From assembly GCA_031272505.1 (NCBI GenBank), contig JAISTQ010000059.1, positions 1 to 40,003 of the forward strand: a stretch of DNA of 40,003 bases, read 5' to 3'. Origin of the DNA: Propionibacteriaceae bacterium. GTDB taxonomy: Bacteria > Actinomycetota > Actinomycetes > Propionibacteriales > Propionibacteriaceae. Position numbers and translations under genes: made by a program. Shown here one piece after another: positions 21,708-30,382 of this stretch; position 1 is the stretch's first letter; the number at the start of each line of letters is the position of its first letter. Under the pieces are notes generated by a model. It was not told the origin of the DNA and did not search any database. It saw only the letters and a list, made by a program, of their open reading frames with translations.

Positions 21708-22553
21708 GTGGAAACGACGGGATTTCCGGATGGAATATATCGGGATGAGGAACCGTTGGTTTCCAATGTGGAGGTACCGGAGCCTGTGGTGGCAACGAGG
21801 GAGACTGCTCGGGCTGCCGGGCCCCCACGACATGCTCTACCGCCCGAACCCACCCGCAAACCACGCAGCGTCGTCCGCGAGATCATCGGGCTTTTCGGCG
21901 AGATTTTGGTGACGTTGGGAGCCTTCCTGCTGCTCTTCGTGGGCTGGCAGCTCTGGTGGACGGACGTGGTCGCCGACGCCGACGCCGAAGAGGTGGTCAC
22001 CGCGATGGAGGTGGTCTGGGACGACCCGGATTCGCCGGAAGCGCAGGCGTTGATCAAGGACAAGAAAATTCCCCAAGAGGCCTGGGGCCTGGTGCGCATC
22101 CCCCGTTTTGGGTTGAAATACGCCAAGCCGCTCTATGAGGGCACCGACCGAGCCACCCTGCGCCGCGGGGTGGGACACTATACCGGGACGGTGATGCCCG
22201 GCGAGATCGGCAACTTCTCGATGGCCGGCCACCGCACCACCTATGGCAAGCCCTTCAACAAGATCCACACGCTCAAGAAGGGCGACTACGTGATCATCGA
22301 GACCCAGGAGAGCTACTTCGTCTACCAGATCACCGAGCATGAGATCGTGCTGCCCAGCGAGAACGCGGTGATCGCCCCGGTGCCTGACGAGAAAGGGGTG
22401 GAGCCGACCGAGGCGATGATGACGATGACGAGCTGTCACCCCGAGTTCTCCTCGCGGCAACGTTATGTGCAGCACGGCGTCTTCGTCACCGAACTGCCCC
22501 GCATCAAGGGCGGCAACCCGGATCTGAACCCCTACCTGGAGGTGGCAGAATGA
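21708..22553 (+). CDS. Class E-type sortase
   Basis: The product is 281 residues from leaderless GTG 21708. A 55-residue cytosolic tail is followed by one membrane helix (about 61-85). The sortase barrel has WGLVRIPRFGLKYAKPLYEG, catalytic His175 (MAGHRTTYG), Cys243 (MTMTSCHPEF) and Arg250 (FSSRQRY). Sortases join secreted proteins with an LPxTG/LAxTG-like signal to the cell wall. Class E enzymes are the housekeeping type in many high-GC actinomycetes. No substrate with a sorting motif is in this window. Its stop overlaps the start of the small membrane gene downstream. Confidence 0.88.
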   Translation: METTGFPDGIYRDEEPLVSNVEVPEPVVATRETARAAGPPRHALPPEPTRKPRSVVREIIGLFGEILVTLGAFLLLFVGWQLWWTDVVADADAEEVVTAMEVVWDDPDSPEAQALIKDKKIPQEAWGLVRIPRFGLKYAKPLYEGTDRATLRRGVGHYTGTVMPGEIGNFSMAGHRTTYGKPFNKIHTLKKGDYVIIETQESYFVYQITEHEIVLPSENAVIAPVPDEKGVEPTEAMMTMTSCHPEFSSRQRYVQHGVFVTELPRIKGGNPDLNPYLEVAE

Positions 22554-22720
22554 GACTTTCGTTCTATGGCTTGATCTGGCGGCTGCTGCCCGGCCCGAAA
22601 TGGCTCAAGGCCATCGAGGCGCTCGCCCTCATCGCCGCCATCGTCTGGGCCCTCTTCACCTTCGTCTTCCCCGTCATCGCCGACTACATGCCCTTCAACG
22701 ACGTCACAATCGACGAATAG
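22550..22720 (+). CDS. 56-residue membrane protein coupled to the sortase
   Basis: Starts at ATG 22550, overlapping the sortase stop (ATGA). The product begins MRLSFYGLIWRLLPGPKW, has one membrane helix (about 22-45) and ends in an acidic DYMPFNDVTIDE tail. Small proteins with the W-x-x-LPGP-x-W core commonly follow class E sortases in actinomycetes, as far as I recall. Translational coupling implies a shared function, perhaps stabilising the sortase. Confidence 0.8.
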   Translation: MRLSFYGLIWRLLPGPKWLKAIEALALIAAIVWALFTFVFPVIADYMPFNDVTIDE

Positions 22721-22829
22721 CCAATTTTGAGCGCCCGGCGCAACTCCTTGGAAATCGTGAAACACTGGGGGGGACGTTGTGGTCGGACCATTCGCCTCTC
22801 GCCCGACCTGTAATACAAGGAGTGTTGAA

Positions 22830-23768
22830 ATGGCTGTGTTTGCTATCGCCCGCGGAATCCTACTCTGGGCGGCAGATCGCAAGACCTTGAAGAAGCTCGT
22901 CGTCAAGATGCCCGTCACGAAGTCCGTGGTGAAGCGCTTCATCTCCGGCGAGAAGCTCGATGACGCGATCGGCGTCATCAAGGATCTGAAGGCCAAAGGC
23001 ATCAAGACCACGATCGATTTCCTCGGTGAGTTCACCGACACCGTCGATCAGGCGTACGTGGTGCGCGATGCCTACCTGGAGTTGTTGCAGCGGGTCAAGG
23101 ACGAGGGGTTGGCCGATTCCGTAGAAGTTTCCATCAAGCTCACCGCGCTGGGCCTCGGGCTCCCGAATGGGCAGGAGATCGCCTATTCGGTGGCCGAATC
23201 CATCCTCAAGGTGGCTGACGAGCTGGGCACCACCGCCACCGTCGACATGGAGGATCACACCGCCACCGACGTCACCCTGGCGGTGGTGAAGCGGCTGCGC
23301 GAGAAGTATCCGCGCACCGGCACGGTGTTGCAGTCGTACCTCTATCGCACCGTGGACGATTGCAAGGAGTTCAACGGCAAGGAAAGCCGGATTCGGCTCT
23401 GCAAGGGCGCGTACAAGGAGCCCGCCTCGGTGGCCTACCAGTCCCGGGACGACATCGATTCGTCGTATTTGAAGTGCCTGCAGGTGCTGATCGAAGGGGA
23501 GGGGCGGCCAATGGTGGCCAGCCACGATCCGAAGATCATCGAAGCCGCAAAGAAGGCGTTCGAGGAATCCGGCCGCAGCCGCGACACCTTCGAGTTCCAG
23601 ATGCTCTACGGCATCCGCCAAGACGCCCAGTTGGAGTTGGCCAATGCCGGCTACAACATGACGGTCTACGTCCCCTACGGCGTGGATTGGTGGGGCTACT
23701 TCGTGCGTCGGCTCGCCGAGAAGCCGGCGAACCTGAAGTTCTTCATTCGCGCGCTCTTCGGCAAGTAG
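22830..23768 (+). CDS. Proline dehydrogenase, monofunctional
   Basis: The product is 312 residues. AAGGAG lies 7 bases before ATG 22830. The FAD-dependent beta-alpha barrel is visible in TIDFLGEFTD, VSIKLTALGLGLP, ATVDMEDHTATD, VLQSYLYRT, RIRLCKGAYKEP (the conserved G-A-Y block), MVASHDPKII, EFQMLYGIR and the C-terminal YVPYGVDWWGYFVRRLAEKPAN with the substrate-binding arginine pair. It oxidises proline to pyrroline-5-carboxylate at the membrane. No P5C dehydrogenase gene adjoins. A family A repeat starts immediately after the stop. Confidence 0.92.
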   Translation: MAVFAIARGILLWAADRKTLKKLVVKMPVTKSVVKRFISGEKLDDAIGVIKDLKAKGIKTTIDFLGEFTDTVDQAYVVRDAYLELLQRVKDEGLADSVEVSIKLTALGLGLPNGQEIAYSVAESILKVADELGTTATVDMEDHTATDVTLAVVKRLREKYPRTGTVLQSYLYRTVDDCKEFNGKESRIRLCKGAYKEPASVAYQSRDDIDSSYLKCLQVLIEGEGRPMVASHDPKIIEAAKKAFEESGRSRDTFEFQMLYGIRQDAQLELANAGYNMTVYVPYGVDWWGYFVRRLAEKPANLKFFIRALFGK

Positions 23769-23935
23769 TCCTCGCTTCGCTCGGCCGCTCTTGGTTCGTC
23801 GGAGTGCCTCCGGCTCCTCCTCACTGTTCAGGCTTCGCCCTTCAGACTCAATCGTCGCGTGAGAATGAGCAAGCTCACTCTCCCCGCTACTCAATCGTCT
23901 GGATTCCCGGGCTGCGCCCGAGAATGACGGGTGTG
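23769..23935 (+). repeat. Repeat family A copy after proline dehydrogenase
   Basis: It runs CCTCGCTTCGCTCGG, CTCTTGGTTCG, CTTCAGACTCAATCGTC, ATGAGCAAGCTCACTCTCC, CTCAATCGTCTGG and ends in an ATTCCCGGGC-TGC-GCCCGAGAAT hairpin (about 23903-23925). It may act as terminator for both convergent genes. Confidence 0.65.
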
Positions 23936-23955
23936 GGTGCGCTTTTCCCTGAGCG

Positions 23956-25053
23956 CTAGCGAAGGCCGATCCGGGCGAGGCCGGAGTGGATGTCCGCGAG
24001 CAGGTCGCCTAAGTCTTCGATGCCGACGGAGAGGCGGAGCAGGCCGTCGGTGATGCCAGCGGCGGCGCGCACATCGTCGGGCATAGCCGAGTGGGTCATG
24101 GTGGCCGGGTGGGCGATGAGCGTCTCCACCCCGCCGAGGGATTCGGCGAGCGACATGGTGGTGAGCCCATCAGTGAAGGCGCGGACGGCGTCGGTATCCG
24201 CCAACTCGAAGCTGACGATGGCCCCGAAGCCGGGGTAGTAAACCTGCTGCACCTCGGGCTGGCCGCGCAAGTCGGCGGCGATGGCCTGGGCGTTGGCTTC
24301 GGCAGCCGGGAAGCGCAGATGCAGGGTGCGCAGGCCGCGCAACCCCAGGTAGCAGTCGATGGGCCCGGCCGTCACCCCGATGTTCTTGCCCCAGAAGGCC
24401 AACTCCTCGTGCAACTCCGCGCGCGCCGAGACCACCGCGCCGAGCACCACGTCGGAATGCCCGGCGAGGTATTTCGTCGCCGAATGCACCACCAAATCCA
24501 CCCCCAGGCTGATCGGCTGGCAGTTCATTGGGGTGGCGAAGGTGTTGTCCGCCAACACCAAGGCCCCCTGTGCGTGTGCCGCCGCCGTCACCGCCGCGAT
24601 GTCCGTCAGCCGCAACAGCGGGTTGGACGGCGATTCCACAATCACCAGCGCCGCCGGGGGAATGTCCGCTGGCGTCGCCAAATCCAAAAACTCCACCTGC
24701 AGCCGCCCTTTGCGGGCGTAGGAATCCAACAGCCGCCAGGTGCCGCCGTAGCAGTCATGCGGGGCGACCACCAGCGAGCCGACCGGCACGAAAGCCTCGA
24801 TCACCATCGCGATGGCGGCCATTCCCGAGGCGGTGACCACCGCGTCATAGCCTCCCTCCAGATCGGCGATGGCCCGCCCCAACAGCGCGCGGGTGGGATT
24901 GGAGGCGCGGGTGTAATCGTGTTCGGGCACCTCGGCGAACTCTTTGAAGGCGAAAGTCGTGGAGAGGTGGACGGGCGCCACCACGTCACCAAAAAGCGGC
25001 TCCGAGTTGATCCCAGCTCGCACAGTTTTGGTAGCCGAGGGTTTGAAAGGCAT
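23956..25053 (-). CDS. metB: Cystathionine gamma-synthase
   Basis: The product is 365 residues. It matches E. coli MetB as I remember it: VVAPVHLSTTF (24-34), DYTRASNPTR (46-55), APHDCYGGTWRL (97-108), VESPSNPLLR (139-148), ADNTF with Asp169, PLP lysine Lys194 in HSATKYLAGHSDVV, KNIGVTAGPIDCYLGLRGLRTL, and AESLGGVETLIAHPATMTH. PLP-dependent gamma-replacement joins cysteine and an activated homoserine in methionine synthesis. One oddity: after VQQVYYP the usual segment of about 16 residues with H-x-x-A-x-x-Q is missing and GFGAIVSFEL follows directly. The start has a leaderless -10 box. Confidence 0.85.
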   Translation of the reverse strand: MPFKPSATKTVRAGINSEPLFGDVVAPVHLSTTFAFKEFAEVPEHDYTRASNPTRALLGRAIADLEGGYDAVVTASGMAAIAMVIEAFVPVGSLVVAPHDCYGGTWRLLDSYARKGRLQVEFLDLATPADIPPAALVIVESPSNPLLRLTDIAAVTAAAHAQGALVLADNTFATPMNCQPISLGVDLVVHSATKYLAGHSDVVLGAVVSARAELHEELAFWGKNIGVTAGPIDCYLGLRGLRTLHLRFPAAEANAQAIAADLRGQPEVQQVYYPGFGAIVSFELADTDAVRAFTDGLTTMSLAESLGGVETLIAHPATMTHSAMPDDVRAAAGITDGLLRLSVGIEDLGDLLADIHSGLARIGLR

Positions 25054-25059
25054 GTGACT

Positions 25060-25092
25060 AGCTTAGCGCCCGGTAAGGTCACATTGTATACA
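25060..25092 (-). promoter_or_regulatory. metB promoter with TGTATACA palindrome at -35
   Basis: On the minus strand TAAGCT (25060-25065), 6 bases, ATG 25053. The palindrome TGTATACA (25085-25092) overlaps where the -35 element should be and could be an operator for a sulfur or methionine repressor. Confidence 0.5.
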
Positions 25093-25109
25093 CAGGTATA
25101 TTGCCATCG

Positions 25110-25133
25110 GCTGAAAAGCGTTTCAGCTAGTAT
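25110..25133 (+). promoter_or_regulatory. Palindrome abutting a TAGTAT -10 box, upstream of the sulfotransferase/cysN scar
   Basis: GCTGAAAAGCGTTTCAGC (25110-25127) has 7-bp arms around AGCG and touches TAGTAT (25128-25133). The intact regulated promoter implies that the lost locus was controlled, plausibly by sulfur supply. Confidence 0.55.
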
Positions 25134-25158
25134 TAACGCGCTTTAGGAGAGCGACACC

Positions 25159-25612
25159 GTGGATCGATTAGTAGACCCTTTACCCGAGCACGTCCGGCTA
25201 TTCCACATCGGGCCGCCGAAGACGGGCACCACTTCGGTGCAAGCCGCCGGTGCGGTGAGCCGCGCGGTGCTGCTGGAACACGGCGTGTATTACCCCGGCA
25301 AGGGGCTGAACCACCGGGAGGCGGTGAGCGCGCTGGTGGAACGGCCGGTTCCTCGCCGTCAAACACACCACCGTGTGGGCGCGGGTGAAGATCAAGGAGA
25401 TCGTCTACAAGATGGACGTGAACACCCTGCACCGCGACGAAACCGCCACTTCGCTGAAGCTGAACGAGATCGGCCGGGTGCGGATGCGCGCCACCCGTCC
25501 GCTCTTCTTGGACGAATACGACCGCAACCGGGAGACCGGGGCGTTGATCCTCGTCGACGAAGCCACCAACCGCACTGTGGGCGCGGCGGTGGTGAGTACG
25601 CTAGGCCGCTAG
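25159..25612 (+). pseudogene. Sulfotransferase 5' end fused out of frame to a cysN 3' end (deletion scar)
   Basis: GTG 25159, with AGGAG 9 bases upstream, opens a frame encoding VRLFHIGPPKTGTTSVQAA, the PAPS-binding P-loop of a sulfotransferase. It continues sensibly to about HREAVSALVER near 25340. From about 25346 the protein-like sequence moves to another frame, FLAVKHTTVWARVKIKEIVYKMDVNTL...NEIGRVRMRATRPLF...TGALILVDEATNRTVGAAVV. This is the C-terminal barrel of sulfate adenylyltransferase subunit CysN and ends at 25612. About 60 sulfotransferase residues and 88 CysN residues remain, and neither enzyme is functional. A single deletion probably removed the rest of a sulfate activation and sulfotransfer locus. 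The CysN end overlaps the convergent corrinoid-protein gene by 12 bp. Confidence 0.85.
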
Positions 25613-26236
25613 ATAGGTTGTCGCCACCTCGGCGGCGGAGGCCGCATCGGGGGCATAGCCGTCCGCCCCGATCTCAGCGCCGAACCCAGGCGTGATCGGA
25701 GCCCCGCCCACCATGATCTTTACCTGCTCGCGCAGCCCGGCGTCGGCCACGGCCTTGATCACCGAGCCCTGCTGCTGCATGGTGGTGGTGAGCAGCGCGG
25801 AAAGCAGCAACACGTCAGGCTGGTGTTCGCTGACCGCGGCGACGAATTTGTCGTCGGGCACGTCCACCCCCAGATCGATCACCTCGAAGCCGGCGCCTTC
25901 CAGCATCAGCTTCACCAGGTTCTTGCCGATGTCGTGCAGATCGCCCTTGACGGTGCCGATCACCGCCCGCCCGCGAGCCGACACGCCCGCCTCGATCAAC
26001 TGCGGTTTGAGCAACTCGGTGCCCTTGTTCAGCGCCCGGGCGGCGAGCAGCACCTGCGGCACGAACACCTCGTTGTTCTTGAAGCGCACCCCGAGCAGGC
26101 TCAGGCCGTGCAACAGCCCGTCATCCAACAATTGCTGCGCCGCAATCCCCTCGTCGAGGCCTTGCGAGAGCAGCTCCAGCACTGCCTGTACCTGCCCCTT
26201 TTGGACGGCTTCGGACACTTCGTCGATGATCGACAT
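25601..26236 (-). CDS. Methyltransferase-type corrinoid (B12-binding) protein
   Basis: The product is 211 residues, the usual size. ATG 26236 is chosen; GGGGTGAG precedes it and the family starts here. An N-terminal helical cap (about 1-85) is followed by the Rossmann-like B12 domain. This has GTVKGDLHDIGKN with the DxHxxG motif (Asp99, His101, Gly104), the SALLTTTM loop (146-153) and VGGAPIT (177-182). Such proteins shuttle a methyl group between a substrate-specific methyltransferase and an acceptor. Neither methyltransferase nor a reductive activase is beside it. Nearby metB makes a link to methionine or one-carbon metabolism possible. Confidence 0.87.
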   Translation of the reverse strand: MSIIDEVSEAVQKGQVQAVLELLSQGLDEGIAAQQLLDDGLLHGLSLLGVRFKNNEVFVPQVLLAARALNKGTELLKPQLIEAGVSARGRAVIGTVKGDLHDIGKNLVKLMLEGAGFEVIDLGVDVPDDKFVAAVSEHQPDVLLLSALLTTTMQQQGSVIKAVADAGLREQVKIMVGGAPITPGFGAEIGADGYAPDAASAAEVATTYLAA

Positions 26237-26269
26237 CTGTCTCACCCCTTCTCGCCATTGAACACCGGT

Positions 26270-26275
26270 ATCGTA
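26270..26275 (-). promoter_or_regulatory. -10 box of the corrinoid protein gene
   Basis: TACGAT on the minus strand, with a predicted leader of about 27 nt that includes the ribosome binding site. This one is not leaderless. Confidence 0.4.
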
Positions 26276-26364
26276 TCGGACTTGTCCGGCGGGCGTGCGG
26301 ACGTCTGCGTTCCAATAAACGACAGCTATCACAAAGTAAACATCTCAAAACCAGCGTGTCCATA

Positions 26365-26370
26365 TAAAAT
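26365..26370 (+). promoter_or_regulatory. -10 box of the GldA-like cassette
   Basis: TAAAAT lies in an AT-rich stretch. Transcription would begin near 26377, so the mRNA has either a very short leader before TTG 26379 or about 23 nt before GTG 26400. Confidence 0.5.
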
Positions 26371-26399
26371 CCACAGGTTTGCGCGTTTTGCTGGAAGGT

Positions 26400-27656
26400 G
26401 TGATTGAACTTAGCCATATCGTCAAGAAGTATGGGCAGCGGACGGTCGTCCAAGACCTCAACTTGACTATCGAACCCGGTCGGATTTACGGCTTCCTCGG
26501 CCCGAACGGCGCCGGGAAGACCACCACCATGAACATCATCACCGGTTACCTGGCCGCCACCAGCGGCACGGTGACGGTAAACGGCATGGACGTGCTCGCG
26601 GAGCCGGAGAAGGTGAAACGCCTGATCGGCTACCTGCCCGAGCAGCCGCCGCTGTACCTGGACATGAAGGTGAAGGAGTATCTGGATTTCGCCGCCGCAA
26701 TCAAGCAGATACCCAAGGCCGAGCGGGCCGCGCAGGTGGAACAGGCGATGGAAAAGGCGACCGTTTCCGACGTCGCCGGTCGCTTGATCCGCAACCTCTC
26801 CAAAGGCTACCGGCAGCGCGTCGGCGTGGCGCAGGCGATCCTTGGCGATCCGGAGATCATCATCCTGGACGAGCCGACCGTCGGCCTCGACCCCTCCCAA
26901 ATCGTCGAGATCCGCGAGCTGGTGAAGACGCTGGGCGCGAATCACACCGTCATCTTGAGCTCGCACATCCTCTCCGAAGTCACCGAGATCTGCGATTACA
27001 TCTTCATCATCGCGAACGGCATCCTGGTCGCCAGCGACACCACCGCCAGCCTGCTCACCGCGCGGCGGGGCGCCGCCAAGGAGATCGAGGTGCTGGTGAA
27101 GGGCAGCGGCAAGAAGGAGCGGGAGGCGTTGAAGCTCTTCGGCACCCAGATCAAGTCGGTGGAAATCCGGCCGGCCTCCCGCGGCCAGAGCCTGATCCAC
27201 ATTCGGGTGGCCGGGCGCGTTGATCGGCGGCAAGCCTTCCTCAAAGAGCTGATGAACCAAGGCAGCGAGGTGCTCGAGTACCGGGCCATCGCGAAGTCGC
27301 TGGAAGAGACGTTCTTGGAGTTGACGAACCAGGCCGCCCAAGACAGGGCATTGGAAGTGGCCCGCGAGTTGGCTGCCGAGAAGGCCGCGCCCGCTGATGC
27401 GACGGAGGAGCCGGAAGCGGTTGACGCTGCCGCCCCGGTTGAAGAGCCGGTCGCCACCGCGGAGCCCGAGCCGGAGCCTGAGCCCGAGCCGGATCCAGAG
27501 CCCGAGCCGGAGCCGGAACCCGAGCCAGAGCCGGAGCCCGAGCCCGAGCCCGAGCCCGAACCGGAGCCCGAAGAAGAACTGGAACCGGAACCCGAGCCGG
27601 AGCCCGATGCAGAGGAAGAACCGAAGACCGACAAGAAGGGCGGTGACGCGAAATGA
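26400..27656 (+). CDS. GldA-like ABC ATPase with long (Glu-Pro) tail
   Basis: The product is 418 residues from GTG 26400 ([12 protein letters not shown]). An upstream in-frame TTG at 26379 is the alternative, since GGAAGG is too close to the GTG. Walker A is [10 protein letters not shown] (34-43), the Q-loop [12 protein letters not shown], the signature [10 protein letters not shown], Walker [14 protein letters not shown], and the H-loop SSHILSEV. A regulatory domain follows (about 220-315), then about 65 residues dominated by Glu-Pro repeats. The cassette ATPase-permease/GldG-DUF4340 is the bacterial Gld-type transporter. In non-gliding bacteria its cargo is unknown, probably an exported polymer or lipid. 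The stop overlaps the permease start. Confidence 0.87.
   Translation: MIELSHIVKKYGQRTVVQDLNLTIEPGRIYGFLGPNGAGKTTTMNIITGYLAATSGTVTVNGMDVLAEPEKVKRLIGYLPEQPPLYLDMKVKEYLDFAAAIKQIPKAERAAQVEQAMEKATVSDVAGRLIRNLSKGYRQRVGVAQAILGDPEIIILDEPTVGLDPSQIVEIRELVKTLGANHTVILSSHILSEVTEICDYIFIIANGILVASDTTASLLTARRGAAKEIEVLVKGSGKKEREALKLFGTQIKSVEIRPASRGQSLIHIRVAGRVDRRQAFLKELMNQGSEVLEYRAIAKSLEETFLELTNQAAQDRALEVARELAAEKAAPADATEEPEAVDAAAPVEEPVATAEPEPEPEPEPDPEPEPEPEPEPEPEPEPEPEPEPEPEEELEPEPEPEPDAEEEPKTDKKGGDAK
27461..27615 (+). repeat. In-frame GAGCCN hexamer repeat (poly Glu-Pro)
   Basis: Roughly twenty imperfect copies of GAGCCG/GAGCCC, interrupted by a few GAT, GAA and CTG codons, encode the tail of the ATPase. Tract length is likely to vary between strains by slippage, always in steps of two residues. 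Confidence 0.8.
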
Positions 27657-29806
27657 TCGCCATCTTAAAGCGCGAGACCCTCGCCCTGCTGCAAACCGTC
27701 ACCGGTTGGCTCTACATCGCCGCCACCATCGCCCTGATGGGCCTGTATTTCTACGCCATCAACCTTGGCTATGGCGATCCGAAATTTGCCGACACGCTCG
27801 GCATGTTCCCCTACCTGATTCTGATCACCGCACCGGTGCTCACCATGCGGGCGTTCTCCGAGGAACGCCGCTCCAAGACGGATCAGTTGCTGCTCACCTC
27901 CCCGATCTCCATCTGGAAGATCGTGGTGGCCAAATATCTGGCCCCGGCCATCGTCCACACCGCCACCATGGTGATCATGGCCTTCGTCCCGTTGATCATC
28001 CTCGCCAATGGCGGCACCGCCGTCGCCGAGAACTATGTGGCCTGGCTGGGCTTCTGGTTCTACGGCCTGTGCGCGCTGGCGATCGGCGTCTTCGCCTCGT
28101 CGCTGTCTGAAAGCCAGGTGATTGCGGCGGTGGTGGGCTTCGTGATGCTCTTCCTGGGCTTCATGATGCCGAACATCACCTCCTTGATCACGGATACCGG
28201 CTGGTTCGGCACCGGGCTGAAGAAGATATTGGGCAGCTTCGATCTGATCACTCCGCTGCTTTCGTTCTTTGACGGCTGCATCTCGCTCACCGGCATTATC
28301 TATTACGTCACCATCATCGCGCTGTTCCTCTTCCTCACCACCCAGGTGATCCAGAAGCGGCGTTGGACGGTCTCGTCGAATCGTTTCTCACTCGGCGCCT
28401 TCTCGATTGGCGGCATCATCATCGCGATCGCGCTGGCCGTCTTTGTGAACCTCGCCGCCGGCGAGCTGCCGTCCACCATCTCCCAGATCGACGTCACCGC
28501 GTCCGGCCTGTATTCGATGACGGACACCACGAAGGATTTCCTGAGCAAGCTGGACAAGGACGTGACGATCTACGTGATCGGCACCGAGGACAATGTGGAC
28601 ACCACCGTCAAACAGACGTTGAGCAAGTATCAGGATTCGTCCAGCCACATCAAGGTGGAGTACATCGATCCGTACGTCAACCCGACGTTCTTCCAGCAAT
28701 ACACCTCGGACAACATCTCGATGGGTTCTTTGATCGTGGTCTGCGGCGACGTTTCGAAGGTGATTGATTACTCGCTGATGTTCACCTCCGAATTCGACCA
28801 AACCACCTACCAGTCCACCGTGACGGGTTATGACGGCGAAGGCCAGCTCACCAGCGCCATCCAGTTCGTCACCTCCGACAGCCTGCCGGTGATCTATGAG
28901 CTCACCGGCCATAATGAGACGGCGTTGGCGGGCGAATTCCTCTCCGTGGTGCAGAAGGCGAACGCCACCTTGGGCAGCCTGGAGTTGCTCACCAGTGAAG
29001 CGGTGCCCGACGATGCCGGGCTGGTCATCATCAACGGGCCGCAATCCGATCTCTCCGAAGACGACGCGCAGAAGCTGATTGACTACATCGCCACCGGCGG
29101 AGACCTGTTGGTGACCTTGAACTACGAGGCTCCCAGCAGCTTGCCGAACCTGGAGAAGGTGCTGGCGGAGTACGAAGTCTCTATGGTGCCCGGCCTGGTG
29201 TTCGAGAACGATGCGAACATGTACTATCAAAGCCCGCTGTTCATGATTCCCTATGTTGAGGCCACCACGTACACCTCGACTTCCGGAAGCTCGCGGGTCT
29301 TCGATCCGTATTCGAAGGCGGTGTCCTACCCCGAAGCGGCCAGCGGCGTCGCTTTCACTCCGTTGCTGATGTCGTCCGCGTCGGCGGTCGCCAAGGCGGA
29401 TCTCACCAACGTCACCTCCGCTGAATACGAGGAGGGGGACGTCCAAGGCCCGCTCACCCTCGGCTTGGAGGCCACCAAGACCGTCACCGCAGCGGACAGC
29501 ACCGAAGGCGGGACGGAGTCTGCGGGGGTGAATTCCGAGTTGATCATCTTCGGCTCCGACCTGATGTTCACCGACGAAGCCGACCAGATGGTTCCCGGCG
29601 CGAACACCACGCTGTTCACAGATGCCGTCAATTCGCTTTCGTCTGCCACCGACACCGTGGTGATTCCGGCGAAGGCCTACGACGTCTCGCAGGTGACGAT
29701 CACGCAGGCGACGGCCTTGATCTGGGGCATCCTCTTCATGGCGGTCATCCCGTTGCTCTGCCTGGGGGCCGGCGTGTTCATCTGGTATCGAAGGAGGAAG
29801 TCGTGA
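27653..29806 (+). CDS. Fused GldF-type permease and GldG-type auxiliary protein
   Basis: The product is 717 residues. Residues 1-240 form an ABC-2 permease with six helices: [53 protein letters not shown], and [17 protein letters not shown], among others. A seventh helix (about 245-268) leads into an extracellular GldG/ABC_transp_aux domain, with [24 protein letters not shown] (about 287-310), IYELTGHNE and [30 protein letters not shown] last helix (about 690-711) ends in RRRK. GldF and GldG are separate genes in Bacteroidetes; fusion is common in other phyla. The start overlaps the ATPase stop (ATGA). Confidence 0.85.
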   Translation: MIAILKRETLALLQTVTGWLYIAATIALMGLYFYAINLGYGDPKFADTLGMFPYLILITAPVLTMRAFSEERRSKTDQLLLTSPISIWKIVVAKYLAPAIVHTATMVIMAFVPLIILANGGTAVAENYVAWLGFWFYGLCALAIGVFASSLSESQVIAAVVGFVMLFLGFMMPNITSLITDTGWFGTGLKKILGSFDLITPLLSFFDGCISLTGIIYYVTIIALFLFLTTQVIQKRRWTVSSNRFSLGAFSIGGIIIAIALAVFVNLAAGELPSTISQIDVTASGLYSMTDTTKDFLSKLDKDVTIYVIGTEDNVDTTVKQTLSKYQDSSSHIKVEYIDPYVNPTFFQQYTSDNISMGSLIVVCGDVSKVIDYSLMFTSEFDQTTYQSTVTGYDGEGQLTSAIQFVTSDSLPVIYELTGHNETALAGEFLSVVQKANATLGSLELLTSEAVPDDAGLVIINGPQSDLSEDDAQKLIDYIATGGDLLVTLNYEAPSSLPNLEKVLAEYEVSMVPGLVFENDANMYYQSPLFMIPYVEATTYTSTSGSSRVFDPYSKAVSYPEAASGVAFTPLLMSSASAVAKADLTNVTSAEYEEGDVQGPLTLGLEATKTVTAADSTEGGTESAGVNSELIIFGSDLMFTDEADQMVPGANTTLFTDAVNSLSSATDTVVIPAKAYDVSQVTITQATALIWGILFMAVIPLLCLGAGVFIWYRRRKS

Positions 29807-30366
29807 AAAAGCAGACCCGCAATCTGATCATCGCGGGCGGGGCGCTGGTGTTGGCCGTCGTCGCCTACTTCTCGCTGAGCGCCTACAACGCGCAGCAGGA
29901 GGAAGAGCAGGCGGTCAAGGATGCCGAGTCGATCATCTTCGTGATGGATCAGGCGACGGTCGACGTCACCGCGTTCTCGTACACGGTGGCGGGGGAAACC
30001 CTCTCTTTCACCCGTGACGGGGATAGCTGGGTGTACGACGCTGATCCCACCCTCGACATCGACGAGGATGTGATCACCAACATGCTCTCCACCATGCACC
30101 CGCTGATGGCCACGCAGAAACTCGCCCCGGACGAGGCGGTGGATTACGGCTTCAACCAGCCCACCACCGTCATCAAGTGCACCACTGCGGCCGGCACCGC
30201 CTCGCTCACTGTCGGCATGATGAACTCGATCACCGGGGATTACTACCTGCATACCGGCAGCCTTGACGAGATCTACATGGTGAGCTACGACTTCCCCGAC
30301 GCTTTCTCGCAGACCGTGGACGCGCTGACGGTCACCACCAGTGCGACGCCGACTGCGGCCGAGTAG
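29803..30366 (+). CDS. DUF4340-like membrane-anchored protein of the Gld cassette
   Basis: The product is 187 residues. GTG 29803 overlaps the stop of the permease gene and has AAGGAGG upstream. An N-terminal helix (about 9-27) anchors an extracellular domain with FTRDGDSWVYDADPTLDIDEDVITNMLSTM and AVDYGFNQPTTVIKC...LTVG, the DUF4340 pattern. It is shorter than many relatives, having a single repeat. DUF4340 proteins typically form the third gene of GldA/GldFG operons; the role is unknown. Confidence 0.75.
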   Translation: MKKQTRNLIIAGGALVLAVVAYFSLSAYNAQQEEEQAVKDAESIIFVMDQATVDVTAFSYTVAGETLSFTRDGDSWVYDADPTLDIDEDVITNMLSTMHPLMATQKLAPDEAVDYGFNQPTTVIKCTTAAGTASLTVGMMNSITGDYYLHTGSLDEIYMVSYDFPDAFSQTVDALTVTTSATPTAAE

Positions 30367-30382
30367 GGGCCCGCATATCTAG

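Noticed and set aside
25054-25158. SAM riboswitch upstream of metB
   Set aside because: The transcript appears to start at the metB ATG, leaving no leader, and no SAM-box stems are visible.
26237-26399. Cobalamin riboswitch upstream of the corrinoid protein
   Set aside because: The predicted leader is under 30 nt and no B12-box is seen.
27461-27615. CRISPR or satellite array
   Set aside because: It is an in-frame hexamer repeat within a coding gene.
26996-27634. Ser-Gly repeat protein on the minus strand
   Set aside because: Simply the complement of the Glu-Pro hexamers.
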